Below, in pieces: positions 46,326 to 55,210 of a stretch of DNA of 64,000 nucleotides; the stretch's first letter is position 1, and every line of letters begins with the position of its first letter. Position numbers and translations under genes: made by a program. The notes beneath the pieces were generated by a model. That model worked only from the letters and a program-made list of their open reading frames with translations, ran no database searches and was not told where the DNA came from. Source of the stretch: Chryseobacterium sp. Tr-659 (GTDB taxonomy: Bacteria; Bacteroidota; Bacteroidia; Flavobacteriales; Weeksellaceae); NCBI RefSeq assembly GCF_011752975.1, contig NZ_VWWP01000006.1, positions 62,001 through 126,000 of the forward strand, given 5' to 3'.

Positions 46326-47534
46326 ATGAAAAAGAAAGCATTTCTTCTGTCGACTATTTTTTCTGCTATTTTTGTATATGCACAGGTGGGAATAAATACA
46401 ATTACTCCTAAAGCTACGCTTGATATAGAAGGCAACCCTTCTGATATTTCAAAAATAGATGGGCTTATTGTTCCTAGATTAACACGAGCAGAACTTACTA
46501 CAAAAGGAGACTCTTTATATGGTAACCCTCAAAACGGATCCCTTATTTATATTACTAATGTTTCTGGTGGAAATAATTTATCTCAAAGAGTGAATATTAC
46601 TGCTACTGGATATTATTATTTTGACAGCAATATAAATCAATGGAAAAATATAACAGGTGGACCGTGGAATATGGTAACCTCTATCATACCTGCTTCGGCT
46701 AATAATCAAGACATTTATCAAATGGGCAAAGTGGGTATAGGAGACTTCTCTATAGAAAGCCCAACGGCAGATTTAGATGTTAAAGGAAGTGTATTTACTC
46801 GTACAGATTCAGGTATAAGAAATATGCTTTACTTTAATTCCACTGCTACGGCCACACCAGATGTTCTTATGAAAAGAACTTCAGCAAATAATCTGCAGAC
46901 AGAGGCTGTATTTACTGTTAGAAATAATGGATCTTCAGGAACTGTGAACGTGCAATCTTTTGATGCTGTTGCAGATTCTTTTCCCTCATTTGCAATCAAT
47001 AAAGATGGAGTGATCGTTTTAGGAAGCGGGGATGCAGCTACAGATGTAAGACTATCCAGAGGAGGAGCTAATTTATTCAGAGCACAAAATACGACGTTTG
47101 CAGTTTCTCGTACAGGTCCTATAGATACAACTCCTGCAATCAGAGTATCTACGAATGACTTAAATAGTGTATCAAATCCTAATCCTATGTTTGAAGTAAT
47201 GATAAATGGAAAGCTAAGATGGGGAGCAGGAACTGTAAATATTCCTGATATTAACTTAGAAAGAGATGCAACTACATCAAAATTAAAACTCACAGGTGTT
47301 GCATATAGTGGAAGTGCGGGAAACAGATACTTACTTATAGATCCATCTACAGGGTTGATATCGATGTCTACCGGATCTGCATCAAGCGTAGCTAGAAGTA
47401 GTAATGCTTTTTCTAATATTGCGAACTATGATGTTGTCATTGAAGATTTAAAATCGCAAATCAAAAGTCAAAATGAAAAAATAACCCAGTTGGAAATTAT
47501 TTTGAATAAGCTATCTTCTCAAATACCTAATTAA
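46326..47534 (+). CDS. Secreted protein with N-terminal GINT module and C-terminal coiled coil
   Basis: A 402-residue protein, function unknown. The signal peptide ends near residue 19 (YAQ). The first mature residues VGINTITPKATLDIEG form a module widespread at the start of Bacteroidetes surface proteins. The middle is low in Cys and rich in Ser, Asn and Thr, with beta-type repeats. The last 30 residues (VIEDLKSQIKSQNEKITQLE) form a heptad coiled coil, as in many tail-fibre-like or trimeric surface proteins. The stop overlaps the start of the next gene by one base. The base composition is clearly more A+T rich than the flanks, which fits recent acquisition. Confidence 0.75.
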   Translation: MKKKAFLLSTIFSAIFVYAQVGINTITPKATLDIEGNPSDISKIDGLIVPRLTRAELTTKGDSLYGNPQNGSLIYITNVSGGNNLSQRVNITATGYYYFDSNINQWKNITGGPWNMVTSIIPASANNQDIYQMGKVGIGDFSIESPTADLDVKGSVFTRTDSGIRNMLYFNSTATATPDVLMKRTSANNLQTEAVFTVRNNGSSGTVNVQSFDAVADSFPSFAINKDGVIVLGSGDAATDVRLSRGGANLFRAQNTTFAVSRTGPIDTTPAIRVSTNDLNSVSNPNPMFEVMINGKLRWGAGTVNIPDINLERDATTSKLKLTGVAYSGSAGNRYLLIDPSTGLISMSTGSASSVARSSNAFSNIANYDVVIEDLKSQIKSQNEKITQLEIILNKLSSQIPN

Positions 47535-48427
47535 TGAAATCTTTTTATTTTTTTTTTCTTTTTTACTTTTCCTTTGGGTTTTCTCAAATTCAGGGGTTAG
47601 GTATCAATACTCATATACCAAAAGGAGTTTTAGACTTATCTACTTTTGATGGGAGTAATTCTACAATGGGTTTAGTTTTACCAAGGGTTGATAGTATAAA
47701 AAGTGTTACTTATATAAGAGATAATCATATAGCCCATGGAACTGTAGTATATGATCTGGAAAATAATTGTCCCAGAGTATACTTACATCATTTACAAAAT
47801 TGGACTCAATGTTTTGGTGGCAAAAATACGGTTGTCTCTACTTCCGAGTCTGCCAAAGAAAATGATTGTTTTATATTTAATAATGTTAATTATTGTCTGT
47901 TAAAATCGAGTACTGGAAAACTGTGGCTAAATAAAGATTTAGAGGATTCAGCTTATTACCAATGGGGAAGAGGAAGTGATGGTCATCAATCTCCTGTTTC
48001 TTCTGTAATAAATTTAAATCCCAAGCCTATACCTTTTATAAGTAATAACTTTACTGAATTTATTATCAATTATAATACTGATAAAAATTGGATTGATCCA
48101 AGTTTCACCAATCATTCTAGTCTTTGGGATTCTAATACAATATCTTCCTATAATCCTTGTCCGAGTGGCTGGAAAGTTCCAACAGAAGAAGACTTCTCCA
48201 GTTTAAGTATAGGCGATATTAATAAACTTTTTGGGTTTATAGCAAATACTCGTGGTATTAGACAAGGAGATAAGGAAGGAACATTTAGTAATAATGGATA
48301 TTTTCTTTGGACGAATACTATTGATCAGGCAGATATGAGTAAAGCTGTTAAAGTTTCAAGTGGCAGTATTTTAATTTTACCTCAAAGAAGAGACTCTGGT
48401 TTAAGGGTGAGATGTTTAAAAAAATAA
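47534..48427 (+). CDS. Secreted protein with GINT module and FISUMP-type domain (first copy)
   Basis: A 297-residue exported protein, with signal peptide to about residue 18 (GFSQ) and the shared module GLGINTHIPKGVLDLSTFDG, then GLVLPRVDS. The C-terminal half matches the Fibrobacter succinogenes major paralogous (FISUMP) domain: KLWLNKDLE, NPCPSGWKVPTEEDF and the ending DSGLRVRCLKK. FISUMP domains are surface domains of unknown, possibly lectin-like, function. It starts on the last base of the preceding stop and lies 10 bases before the next gene, so the four are one operon. Confidence 0.78.
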   Translation: MKSFYFFFLFYFSFGFSQIQGLGINTHIPKGVLDLSTFDGSNSTMGLVLPRVDSIKSVTYIRDNHIAHGTVVYDLENNCPRVYLHHLQNWTQCFGGKNTVVSTSESAKENDCFIFNNVNYCLLKSSTGKLWLNKDLEDSAYYQWGRGSDGHQSPVSSVINLNPKPIPFISNNFTEFIINYNTDKNWIDPSFTNHSSLWDSNTISSYNPCPSGWKVPTEEDFSSLSIGDINKLFGFIANTRGIRQGDKEGTFSNNGYFLWTNTIDQADMSKAVKVSSGSILILPQRRDSGLRVRCLKK

Positions 48428-48437
48428 CTGTAATAAT

Positions 48438-49319
48438 ATGACTAATATATCTAAACTTACTTTTTTTATACTTTCATTTCTTTTAAATATTCATTATGGA
48501 CAAGTGGGAATTGGTAATTCTCACCCTAATGGTTTACTAGATTTAAACAAGAATGATGGGAAAAACAATTTAGGTCTGGTTTTACCAAAAGGAGAACTAG
48601 CATCTTTTCAAAATGCATATAAAGGAACGGTAGTATATGATTTAACTGATGAGTGTGTTAAAATAAAAGGTACATCATCCTGGGGAGATTGTATAGTTGC
48701 GACTAAAGAGATGCAAGTAGCAGGAAATTGCTTTTATAATAAAGGTATTAAGTATTGTGTAGAGAATATAAATGATTTTTTTTGGTTAGATAGAAATCTT
48801 GGCTCAACCACTACGGACGGACAAAATTCTTGGTATTTTCAATATGGCAGAATAGATGATAATCACCAAAAAAACAATTCTCCTAGCATAAACTATAATA
48901 CAATATCTAATAAATCAATTAGTGTATTTGAAATGAATCCAGAATATGAAGGAAAGTTTATAATGAATCCTGATAATCCATATTGGATGTTTCCAGATAT
49001 AGAAATGAAATATTCCTGGGATAATCAACGTGCACATTTGGCAAACAATCCATGTCCGAAAGGATATGCTGTTCCTACTTCTCAACAATTTATGTATTAT
49101 CTGCAAATAAAGGGATTAACAAATATTCCTAAAAATGGATTCAGATCCAAATCAACAGGAGTAATAACGGACAACAATGTTGGATATTATTGGACCTCCA
49201 GCTTATCTTTAAAAAGACATGTCCATATTGCAATAAAGATACTAAACAATACTTCTTATGAATTGGTAGAGATGTCAGCGGCAAATGGACTAAACGTCAA
49301 ATGTATTAAAACAAATTAA
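48438..49319 (+). CDS. Secreted protein with GINT module and FISUMP-type domain (second copy)
   Basis: A 293-residue paralogue of the preceding protein: signal peptide (about 1-20), VGIGNSHPNGLLDLNKNDGK, GLVLPKGEL, and a FISUMP-like C-terminus with DFFWLDRNLGSTT, NPCPKGYAVPTSQQF and the ending GLNVKCIKTN. Cys positions agree with the first copy, pointing to tandem duplication followed by much divergence. The PL8 lyase gene starts one base after its stop. Function unknown; a surface or substrate-binding role alongside the lyase is inferred from position. Confidence 0.78.
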   Translation: MTNISKLTFFILSFLLNIHYGQVGIGNSHPNGLLDLNKNDGKNNLGLVLPKGELASFQNAYKGTVVYDLTDECVKIKGTSSWGDCIVATKEMQVAGNCFYNKGIKYCVENINDFFWLDRNLGSTTTDGQNSWYFQYGRIDDNHQKNNSPSINYNTISNKSISVFEMNPEYEGKFIMNPDNPYWMFPDIEMKYSWDNQRAHLANNPCPKGYAVPTSQQFMYYLQIKGLTNIPKNGFRSKSTGVITDNNVGYYWTSSLSLKRHVHIAIKILNNTSYELVEMSAANGLNVKCIKTN

Positions 49320-49320
49320 C

Positions 49321-52300
49321 ATGAAATTTTTATTAAAAATAAATATATGCTTCCTTTTCTTAATACCTATATGTATTTCTTCTCAAATCGGAATACATAC
49401 TGAAAATCCAAATGGAGTTTTAGATGTAAATAATCTCCCCGGATCAAATAAATACGGTGTTGTTTTGCCTAATACTAATGATAGTACAACGATTCAAAAT
49501 CCAACTAACCAAGCGATAGTAAGTGGAACCGTTTTTTTTAATAGCGAGATGGATCAAGCACAATTCAGAAACCATAAAAATAAATGGGTAAGTATGAACG
49601 GTATAACTGATAACCTCTCTAATGGAGCTTATCTTTATATAAATAAACATTTTGTTGAGGTTCCTAAAGGAACATTCTACGTTCAACTTCCTCAATTTCA
49701 AAAAGAAGTATCTTCAGGAAATTATATTTTTATAAGTAATGCTGAAATAACGTTGCCAAATGGTTCCATAATGGATATTCCTTCAGGAGCTAAGCTGCTT
49801 ACAACGGAATATATAGCCTTAAACCCGGCCTTATTATCAAATAAATCTATATTTCATGGAGATATATGGAGTTTTTATAATTCTAGTTCCAGAATTAAAG
49901 TTACAAGTTTAGCCAGAATAAAATTTCTGGGAAATAATAATATTGAATTAATATCCAACAGATCTGTTACATCTCCTTCGAAAATAAAAATTGACCTTAG
50001 TAATATTAATTCTATTAAATACTATTTTGAGAGTAGCTCTTCATACTTTACTCTTAATAAAAAATTTACTTTAAATCTTACTAAAAATGACTTATTAATT
50101 GACATAGATGATGACTTGAATGAAAAAACAAAAAGTTTTTATAAACTTAGAAATAATAATATTGAATTTCAGTCAGCAGGAATATACAATGATATTGTTC
50201 AAAATAAAAAATCGATTTTTGCTACCACCAGTAATTTTAATTACTCTAATAATTATGGGGGTAGAATTTTTAAGATTGATTCTCTGGCTCGCCTGCATTT
50301 TTTAAGTGAAAATATCAGCTTAAAAAATACAGCTTCCTTACAGCAAGAGATTCTTTTTAATAATACTATTTTTACTCCTTCCATTGAAATAGAGGCAAAA
50401 AGTGTTTATAATATCTGTAAAATAAGCGGAGAATCTAATGGTACTATATTTCCTAATAATGTATTAGAATCAAATAAAATTTTCTTAATTGGTTATAGCC
50501 CGGCTTTAATTTCAGACATAGAAAATCTTCAATCTGCAACAGATCCTAATGATGTAAGTTCCGGAGGAGTTGAAGGTGTATCCGATATAAATACCAGTGA
50601 TATTGATGGTTTGGCACAGAGTGTATATTCTTCTTTAAATAAAGCAGCAAATAGAACATTTTTATGGCCCGATTTAGCAAATGCTTCTAATCCACAGCAT
50701 ATGAGAGATTCTTTCTTGAGAATAGAATATATATTAAAATCTGTGGTTGTTCCTAATAGCATATATTATAATGACAGTACAGTAGTAGATATATTAAATA
50801 ATGCCTTGGATTGGTTGTATAATAATAGGTATAATCATTTAACGAATGCTTATGTGGGTAATTGGTGGTTTTGGGAAATAGGAGTAGGAGTACGTATTGC
50901 AAATATTGTTACTTTAGGAAAAGGATTATTAAATAGTAATTTGTTAAATAAATTAGTAGATGAATCAATTTATTATTCTCCTGATGATGATACAATAAGA
51001 CTTCATGATCCGCTAGTAGCGGGGCAGCCCCAAAATCAAGTGGCTAAAGATGCAAATAAATCTAACTTAACATATATAAGTACTATTAGAAATGCTTTTA
51101 AAAATAATACAGCTAATTTTACCAATAATTATTTGTCGTATAAGTCTCAAATGATTCTTTCAACCGGATTAAATGACGGGCCTTTGGAAACAGGTGATTT
51201 TATGCATTTTGGATTTGCTTATAACGGAGGCTATGGAAGAGTATTTTGGCAAGATGCTGTAAGATTATATGTATTATTTAAATCAGCAGGAATACTTATA
51301 GACACTGACGTTGAAAACTTTCTGCTTAATATTTTTAAGAAAAACTTTTCTCCATTTACTTATAAAGGAAATGGGCTCCAAGCGTTCATAGGAAGAGGGG
51401 TGTCTAGAAAATCAGAAGACTTTTATGCAGGAAAAGAAATATATAATCAAGGGTTATTATTAGCAAAATGTATTGATAAACCTGGATTTTCAAACGAAAT
51501 ACAAAAAATAGCTAAGCATCAAATAAATAATTTTGGATTAGATTTGTGGAAGAAAAGAGCTTATAATGCTTATATAAGTTCTCTTATTGATGAATTACAG
51601 AATAATAACAATATAATTTCTGAATATCCTTTTTTAGGACCTAGTGTTTATCCGATCTCTGATAGAGCAGTTTTCCGGGATTCAAAAAATACCTCAACTA
51701 TTTCTGTATACTCAAAAAGAACTAAAAATTATGAGTCCATTAATGGTGAAAACTTTTTGGGACATTATGAAGGATACGGCCTTATGTTAAATCATCCAGA
51801 CCACACCAATACTTTTCATGATTTCTATTGGCCTACTGCAGAATATAAAAAACTTCCCGGAACAACAACGACTGATATGCCTCTGGAAACATCTATCTCA
51901 CCTACTAATTTTGTTGTCGGTAAAAATGCCGGATTAAATGGAATTAATGATTTTTCTAATTCAATTAAACTAGATAATTTCTCCTTTACATCAAATCACT
52001 TAATTGGCTTACAAAATAATGATATAAGTGCATATAAATCTTGGATGATGACTGATGGAGTAATTGTTCATACTGTCTCAAATATTATTAGTAATAATAA
52101 TTATTCTACAAAAACTGTTATAGATTACAGAAAAACAACTACTGGTGGAGGATCAAAAGTTTCTTTCAATAATAATTCAAGTACTAAGCTCATAAAGAAT
52201 ATTGCTCCTTCTGATTATACATCTAATATTTCTTCTATTTTTATTGATGGAGTAGAAGATACCTCCAGAGGAACAGGTTATATTTTTCCTTCTTTTTTAG

Positions 52301-52932
52301 GTACAAATACATCTGGGAATAATTCGGTAGATGGTGCTTTTAATATAAAATTTACCCAAAACTCAGGAAAATATCAAAATATTAATAGTACAGGAGACAC
52401 GCTTTCTGTTAGAAGATCTTATTATTATATTGAAAGATATCATGGAGTTAATCCCACTGGAACAAATTCTAACTTTCAGTATATTATTTTACCATCTACT
52501 ACCAAAGCGGATTTACTCAATTTTACAACAAATAATCCTGTAAATATCTTGCAGAATAATAACCAGCATTTAGTGAGTTATAAAATAAATAATAATGAAA
52601 CTTTATATGGTTTAGCTAATTTTAACCAGGCTAATCCATCAAACTTACTACTAAATAGCTATGAAGATTTTAAAGAAATTATTGTATCCAAAGCCTCTAT
52701 ATTTTTGATGAGAATTGACAAAAATTCAAAGAAAATAAAACTTGCTTTTGCAGATCCCGATTTTAACCAAAATCAAATTTATATTAAACTTAAAGGTGTT
52801 TTAATGAATAATTTAACAGGAGACATCAGTAATGTGATTTCTAACAATTTTACTAATGGCTATACCGAGCTATTATTGGATGTATCTTCAAGTCTGGGAA
52901 AAACCTATTTGATAGAATTTAACTACCAATAG
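49321..52932 (+). CDS. Polysaccharide lyase family 8 protein with a long N-terminal extension
   Basis: A 1,203-residue secreted lyase that should cleave a uronic-acid polysaccharide (hyaluronan, chondroitin or xanthan type) by beta-elimination. A signal peptide (about 1-22) is followed by the shared module IGIHTENPNGVLDVNN and about 400 residues of Asn/Ser/Ile-rich beta sequence of unknown fold. The PL8 barrel starts near 425: aromatic patch NWWFWE (514-519), catalytic Asn579, His629 and Tyr638, Arg692 and Arg696, all at the spacings known in hyaluronate lyase. The beta-sandwich domains reach the C-terminus. No T9SS sorting tail is seen. Usual PL8 enzymes are 700-1,000 residues without this front part. 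Confidence 0.88.
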   Translation: MKFLLKINICFLFLIPICISSQIGIHTENPNGVLDVNNLPGSNKYGVVLPNTNDSTTIQNPTNQAIVSGTVFFNSEMDQAQFRNHKNKWVSMNGITDNLSNGAYLYINKHFVEVPKGTFYVQLPQFQKEVSSGNYIFISNAEITLPNGSIMDIPSGAKLLTTEYIALNPALLSNKSIFHGDIWSFYNSSSRIKVTSLARIKFLGNNNIELISNRSVTSPSKIKIDLSNINSIKYYFESSSSYFTLNKKFTLNLTKNDLLIDIDDDLNEKTKSFYKLRNNNIEFQSAGIYNDIVQNKKSIFATTSNFNYSNNYGGRIFKIDSLARLHFLSENISLKNTASLQQEILFNNTIFTPSIEIEAKSVYNICKISGESNGTIFPNNVLESNKIFLIGYSPALISDIENLQSATDPNDVSSGGVEGVSDINTSDIDGLAQSVYSSLNKAANRTFLWPDLANASNPQHMRDSFLRIEYILKSVVVPNSIYYNDSTVVDILNNALDWLYNNRYNHLTNAYVGNWWFWEIGVGVRIANIVTLGKGLLNSNLLNKLVDESIYYSPDDDTIRLHDPLVAGQPQNQVAKDANKSNLTYISTIRNAFKNNTANFTNNYLSYKSQMILSTGLNDGPLETGDFMHFGFAYNGGYGRVFWQDAVRLYVLFKSAGILIDTDVENFLLNIFKKNFSPFTYKGNGLQAFIGRGVSRKSEDFYAGKEIYNQGLLLAKCIDKPGFSNEIQKIAKHQINNFGLDLWKKRAYNAYISSLIDELQNNNNIISEYPFLGPSVYPISDRAVFRDSKNTSTISVYSKRTKNYESINGENFLGHYEGYGLMLNHPDHTNTFHDFYWPTAEYKKLPGTTTTDMPLETSISPTNFVVGKNAGLNGINDFSNSIKLDNFSFTSNHLIGLQNNDISAYKSWMMTDGVIVHTVSNIISNNNYSTKTVIDYRKTTTGGGSKVSFNNNSSTKLIKNIAPSDYTSNISSIFIDGVEDTSRGTGYIFPSFLGTNTSGNNSVDGAFNIKFTQNSGKYQNINSTGDTLSVRRSYYYIERYHGVNPTGTNSNFQYIILPSTTKADLLNFTTNNPVNILQNNNQHLVSYKINNNETLYGLANFNQANPSNLLLNSYEDFKEIIVSKASIFLMRIDKNSKKIKLAFADPDFNQNQIYIKLKGVLMNNLTGDISNVISNNFTNGYTELLLDVSSSLGKTYLIEFNYQ

Positions 52933-53151
52933 AAGATAAACAATACAGTTAATTGTATTAAGTGCTTTTTAAGTTGATCTTCTCTCCTCCATAATATTTA
53001 TTAAAATTAGAGATTTTTAGAGAAGGTCAAGAAAAATCTAAGATGGAGATCCTGGGATTAATATTAATGAAAAGATATGTTTCCCAGGAATTCATTTTAT
53101 TTGAATGATAGCTGCTTATTTTAGAGCGGGAACATTTTATAGAATATGTTA

Positions 53152-53544
53152 TCAAACATTGGCGGCCTTTTTCATCTTCTTCTCTTCTAAAAGAGTTTTA
53201 CAATCCTCTGCTTTATTAGGGTCATAAACATGATATTTCGTTTCCCATTCTTCCAATTGATACAAAATCGGAAGCAAAGCCAATCCTTTTTCCGTAAGAG
53301 AATATTCTACTCTTGGAGGAAGTTCCTTAAACTCTTCACGAATAACAAGACCGTCTGTTTCCATCTCTCGAAGCTGATCAGTAAGTACCTTTCTGGAAAT
53401 AACATTAATACGTACAGCAAGCTCACCAAAACGTAACTTCCTGTCTTTAATAACGAGAACAATAATTGGCTTCCATTTGCTTCCCAAAGCGGCCATTGCC
53501 TTGCCCAGAGGACAGCTGTATTGCATTAATTCATTCTTTTTCAT
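53152..53544 (-). CDS. HxlR-family transcriptional regulator
   Basis: A 130-residue winged-helix regulator. The HxlR signature is clear: Cys11 in YSCPLGKAM, LGSKWKPIIVLVI, FGELAVRINVISRKVLTDQLREME (in parts) and the wing with PPRVEYSLTEKG. In related regulators the N-terminal Cys senses electrophiles or quinones. It is divergent from an old yellow enzyme gene 167 bases away, and the region between contains repeated GTTAC motifs, so it very likely controls that gene and itself. Confidence 0.93.
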   Translation of the reverse strand: MKKNELMQYSCPLGKAMAALGSKWKPIIVLVIKDRKLRFGELAVRINVISRKVLTDQLREMETDGLVIREEFKELPPRVEYSLTEKGLALLPILYQLEEWETKYHVYDPNKAEDCKTLLEEKKMKKAANV

Positions 53545-53590
53545 AGAGAAATATTGATTTTAAATACCATGTGAAACCGCAGTTTCATAC

Positions 53591-53630
53591 GTTACTTTGA
53601 TGTTACTAATGTAAGTTACTGCGAAGTTAC
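53591..53630. promoter_or_regulatory. Array of four GTTAC repeats, probable HxlR operators
   Basis: GTTAC occurs at 53591, 53602, 53615 and 53626, spaced 11, 13 and 11 bases, about one helical turn each, so all face the same side of DNA. The array lies 47-86 bases upstream of the hxlR start, in the position to overlap its promoter. Confidence 0.5.
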
Positions 53631-53672
53631 CACTATTTTTTCAATGAAGGATACAAAAGTGAACTATTATTA

Positions 53673-53687
53673 GTTACTTTGTGTAAC
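53673..53687. promoter_or_regulatory. GTTAC-N5-GTAAC palindrome, probable HxlR operator at the OYE promoter
   Basis: A perfect 5-bp inverted repeat with a 5-base centre. The overlapping TTACTTTG resembles a -7 element with one base missing, 31 bases before the OYE start codon, so a bound regulator would block transcription. The half-site equals the GTTAC word of the 53591-53630 array. Confidence 0.55.
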
Positions 53688-53710
53688 AATTATAAAATAT
53701 AAATTTAAAT

Positions 53711-54772
53711 ATGAGCACAATGTCATTATTTAAACCGTTTCAATACAAGAATTTACAGCTTAAAAATAGAATTGTAATGGCTCCTATGACCAGAGCACAG
53801 TCTGACAATGGAGTTCCAACACAAAATATCGCAGACTACTACGGAAGAAGAGCCGCTTCAGAAGTTGGATTAATCCTTTCCGAAGGAACCGTTATCAACA
53901 GGCCTGCATCCAAGAACTTACAGAACATTCCTGATTTTTATGGAACAGAAGCTTTAAAAGGCTGGAAAAATGTAATCGATACCGTACACCAAAACGGTGG
54001 TAAAATGGGACCTCAGATCTGGCATGTAGGAGATACGAGAATGTCAGAAGAATATCCGTTAACAGCTATGGAAAAGGCTTCAACAATGACGATTGAAGAT
54101 ATTCAGGATACTATTGCTCAATTTGCTGCTTCTGCAAAATCAGCAAAAGACCTTGGGTTTGACTGCCTTGAAATTCACGGCGCCCATGGCTATCTTATCG
54201 ATCAGTTTTTCTGGGAAGTAACCAATACAAGAACAGACGAATACGGCGGTAAAACATTAAAAGAAAGAAGCCGATTTGCGGTAGAGGTAGTAAAAGCAAT
54301 CCGAGCAGCAGTAGGAGAGGACTTTACCATTATCATCCGTCTTTCGCAATGGAAACAGCAGGACTACAAAAGTAAACTTGCCCTTACTCCCAATGAAATG
54401 GAAGATTGGCTATTACCGCTAAAAGAAGCAGGAGTAGATATTTTCCATTGTTCGCAGCGTCGCTTTTGGGAACCGGAATTTGATGGTTCAGATTTAAATT
54501 TTGCAGGCTGGGCTAAAAAAATCACTGGACAGCCAACCATTACCGTAGGTTCCGTTGGGCTAAATGGAGATTTTCTGAATGCTTTTGCAGGTCAGGGAAC
54601 AGAAAAAACAGATCTTACAGAACTGATCAGAAGACTCGATAATGAAGAATTTGATCTGGTGGCAGTAGGAAGAGCAATTTTACAGGACCCTCATTGGGTG
54701 CAGAAGATCAAAGAAGGCAATAATGAAGCTCTTCTGGATTTTTCAGCAGAAAGTATGGGCGTATTATTTTAA
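53711..54772 (+). CDS. Old yellow enzyme family flavin oxidoreductase (alkene reductase)
   Basis: A 353-residue FMN-dependent reductase using NAD(P)H to reduce activated C=C bonds, nitro-esters or quinone-like electrophiles. The OYE barrel motifs are present: MAPMTRAQS (about 23-31), GPQIWHVGDT, the HGAHGYLIDQFFW stretch with substrate-binding His, ERSRFAVEVVKAIR and the FMN phosphate site VAVGRAILQDP. The divergent HxlR regulator with its GTTAC operators suggests induction by electrophiles, as with NemR/NemA elsewhere. It is monocistronic and ends before a bidirectional terminator. Confidence 0.95.
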   Translation: MSTMSLFKPFQYKNLQLKNRIVMAPMTRAQSDNGVPTQNIADYYGRRAASEVGLILSEGTVINRPASKNLQNIPDFYGTEALKGWKNVIDTVHQNGGKMGPQIWHVGDTRMSEEYPLTAMEKASTMTIEDIQDTIAQFAASAKSAKDLGFDCLEIHGAHGYLIDQFFWEVTNTRTDEYGGKTLKERSRFAVEVVKAIRAAVGEDFTIIIRLSQWKQQDYKSKLALTPNEMEDWLLPLKEAGVDIFHCSQRRFWEPEFDGSDLNFAGWAKKITGQPTITVGSVGLNGDFLNAFAGQGTEKTDLTELIRRLDNEEFDLVAVGRAILQDPHWVQKIKEGNNEALLDFSAESMGVLF

Positions 54773-54904
54773 TGTCAATGGTCATAGCAAATTTATTTCA
54801 CGGTTAATTTTTTACAGCATATTTTATTTTCCGATGAATGAGAATTAGCTATCCATCAACATAATTCACTTTATTTTATATTTAATTTTCACCTATTTAT
54901 TAAG

Positions 54905-54938
54905 AAACCTGCTTTCAGAATTTCTGAAAGCAGGTTTT
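54905..54938. terminator. Bidirectional terminator between the OYE gene and the double-glycine peptide gene
   Basis: An almost perfect inverted repeat of 15-16 bp per arm (about 54905-54920 with 54922-54937), flanked by A and T runs so that it can serve both converging genes. Confidence 0.82.
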
Positions 54939-54951
54939 ATTTTTTCAATTT

Positions 54952-55110
54952 CTAAGGACAATCTATAGTATCAGGCAGACATCTCCAGCGGGGAGGCGCT
55001 CCGTTATTACCTGGGATATAGCAAGCGGTTGTTCCGGTTGGACATTCCGGAGCGTTACCTCCATTAATTTTCTTTAATTCTGATTTTGCTAATTTTTTTA
55101 CATTTTTCAT
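54952..55110 (-). CDS. Bacteriocin-like peptide precursor with double-glycine leader
   Basis: A 52-codon gene encoding MKNVKKLAKSELKKINGG followed by a 34-residue core starting NAPECPTG and ending DTIDCP. The leader has the LSxxELKxIxGG pattern of precursors processed by peptidase-containing ABC transporters (PCAT). The core has four Cys, enough for two disulfides or thioether chemistry, and several Pro and Gly. Chryseobacterium genomes carry many such genes annotated 'bacteriocin-like'. A terminator follows and a TAnnTTTG element precedes it. No transporter or modifying enzyme is nearby, so it must use one encoded elsewhere. Activity is unknown. Confidence 0.8.
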   Translation of the reverse strand: MKNVKKLAKSELKKINGGNAPECPTGTTACYIPGNNGAPPRWRCLPDTIDCP

Positions 55111-55133
55111 AAGTAATAATTTGTTGATAAAAA

Positions 55134-55141
55134 CAAAAATA
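55134..55141 (-). promoter_or_regulatory. -7 element of the double-glycine peptide gene
   Basis: On the minus strand TATTTTTG matches TAnnTTTG and lies 23 bases before the start codon. No -33 element is obvious. On the other strand TAATTTTG at 55175-55182 could serve the ASCH gene. Confidence 0.5.
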
Positions 55142-55210
55142 ATATTTTTTATAAACGATATAGTATTTTGTATGTAATTTTGAAATATACATTATTTAAT
55201 TATCTAATTC

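Noticed and set aside
46829-47293. A 154-residue antisense frame in the GINT/coiled-coil gene
   Set aside because: The sense frame has a signal peptide, a conserved module and a coiled coil; the antisense frame has none of these.
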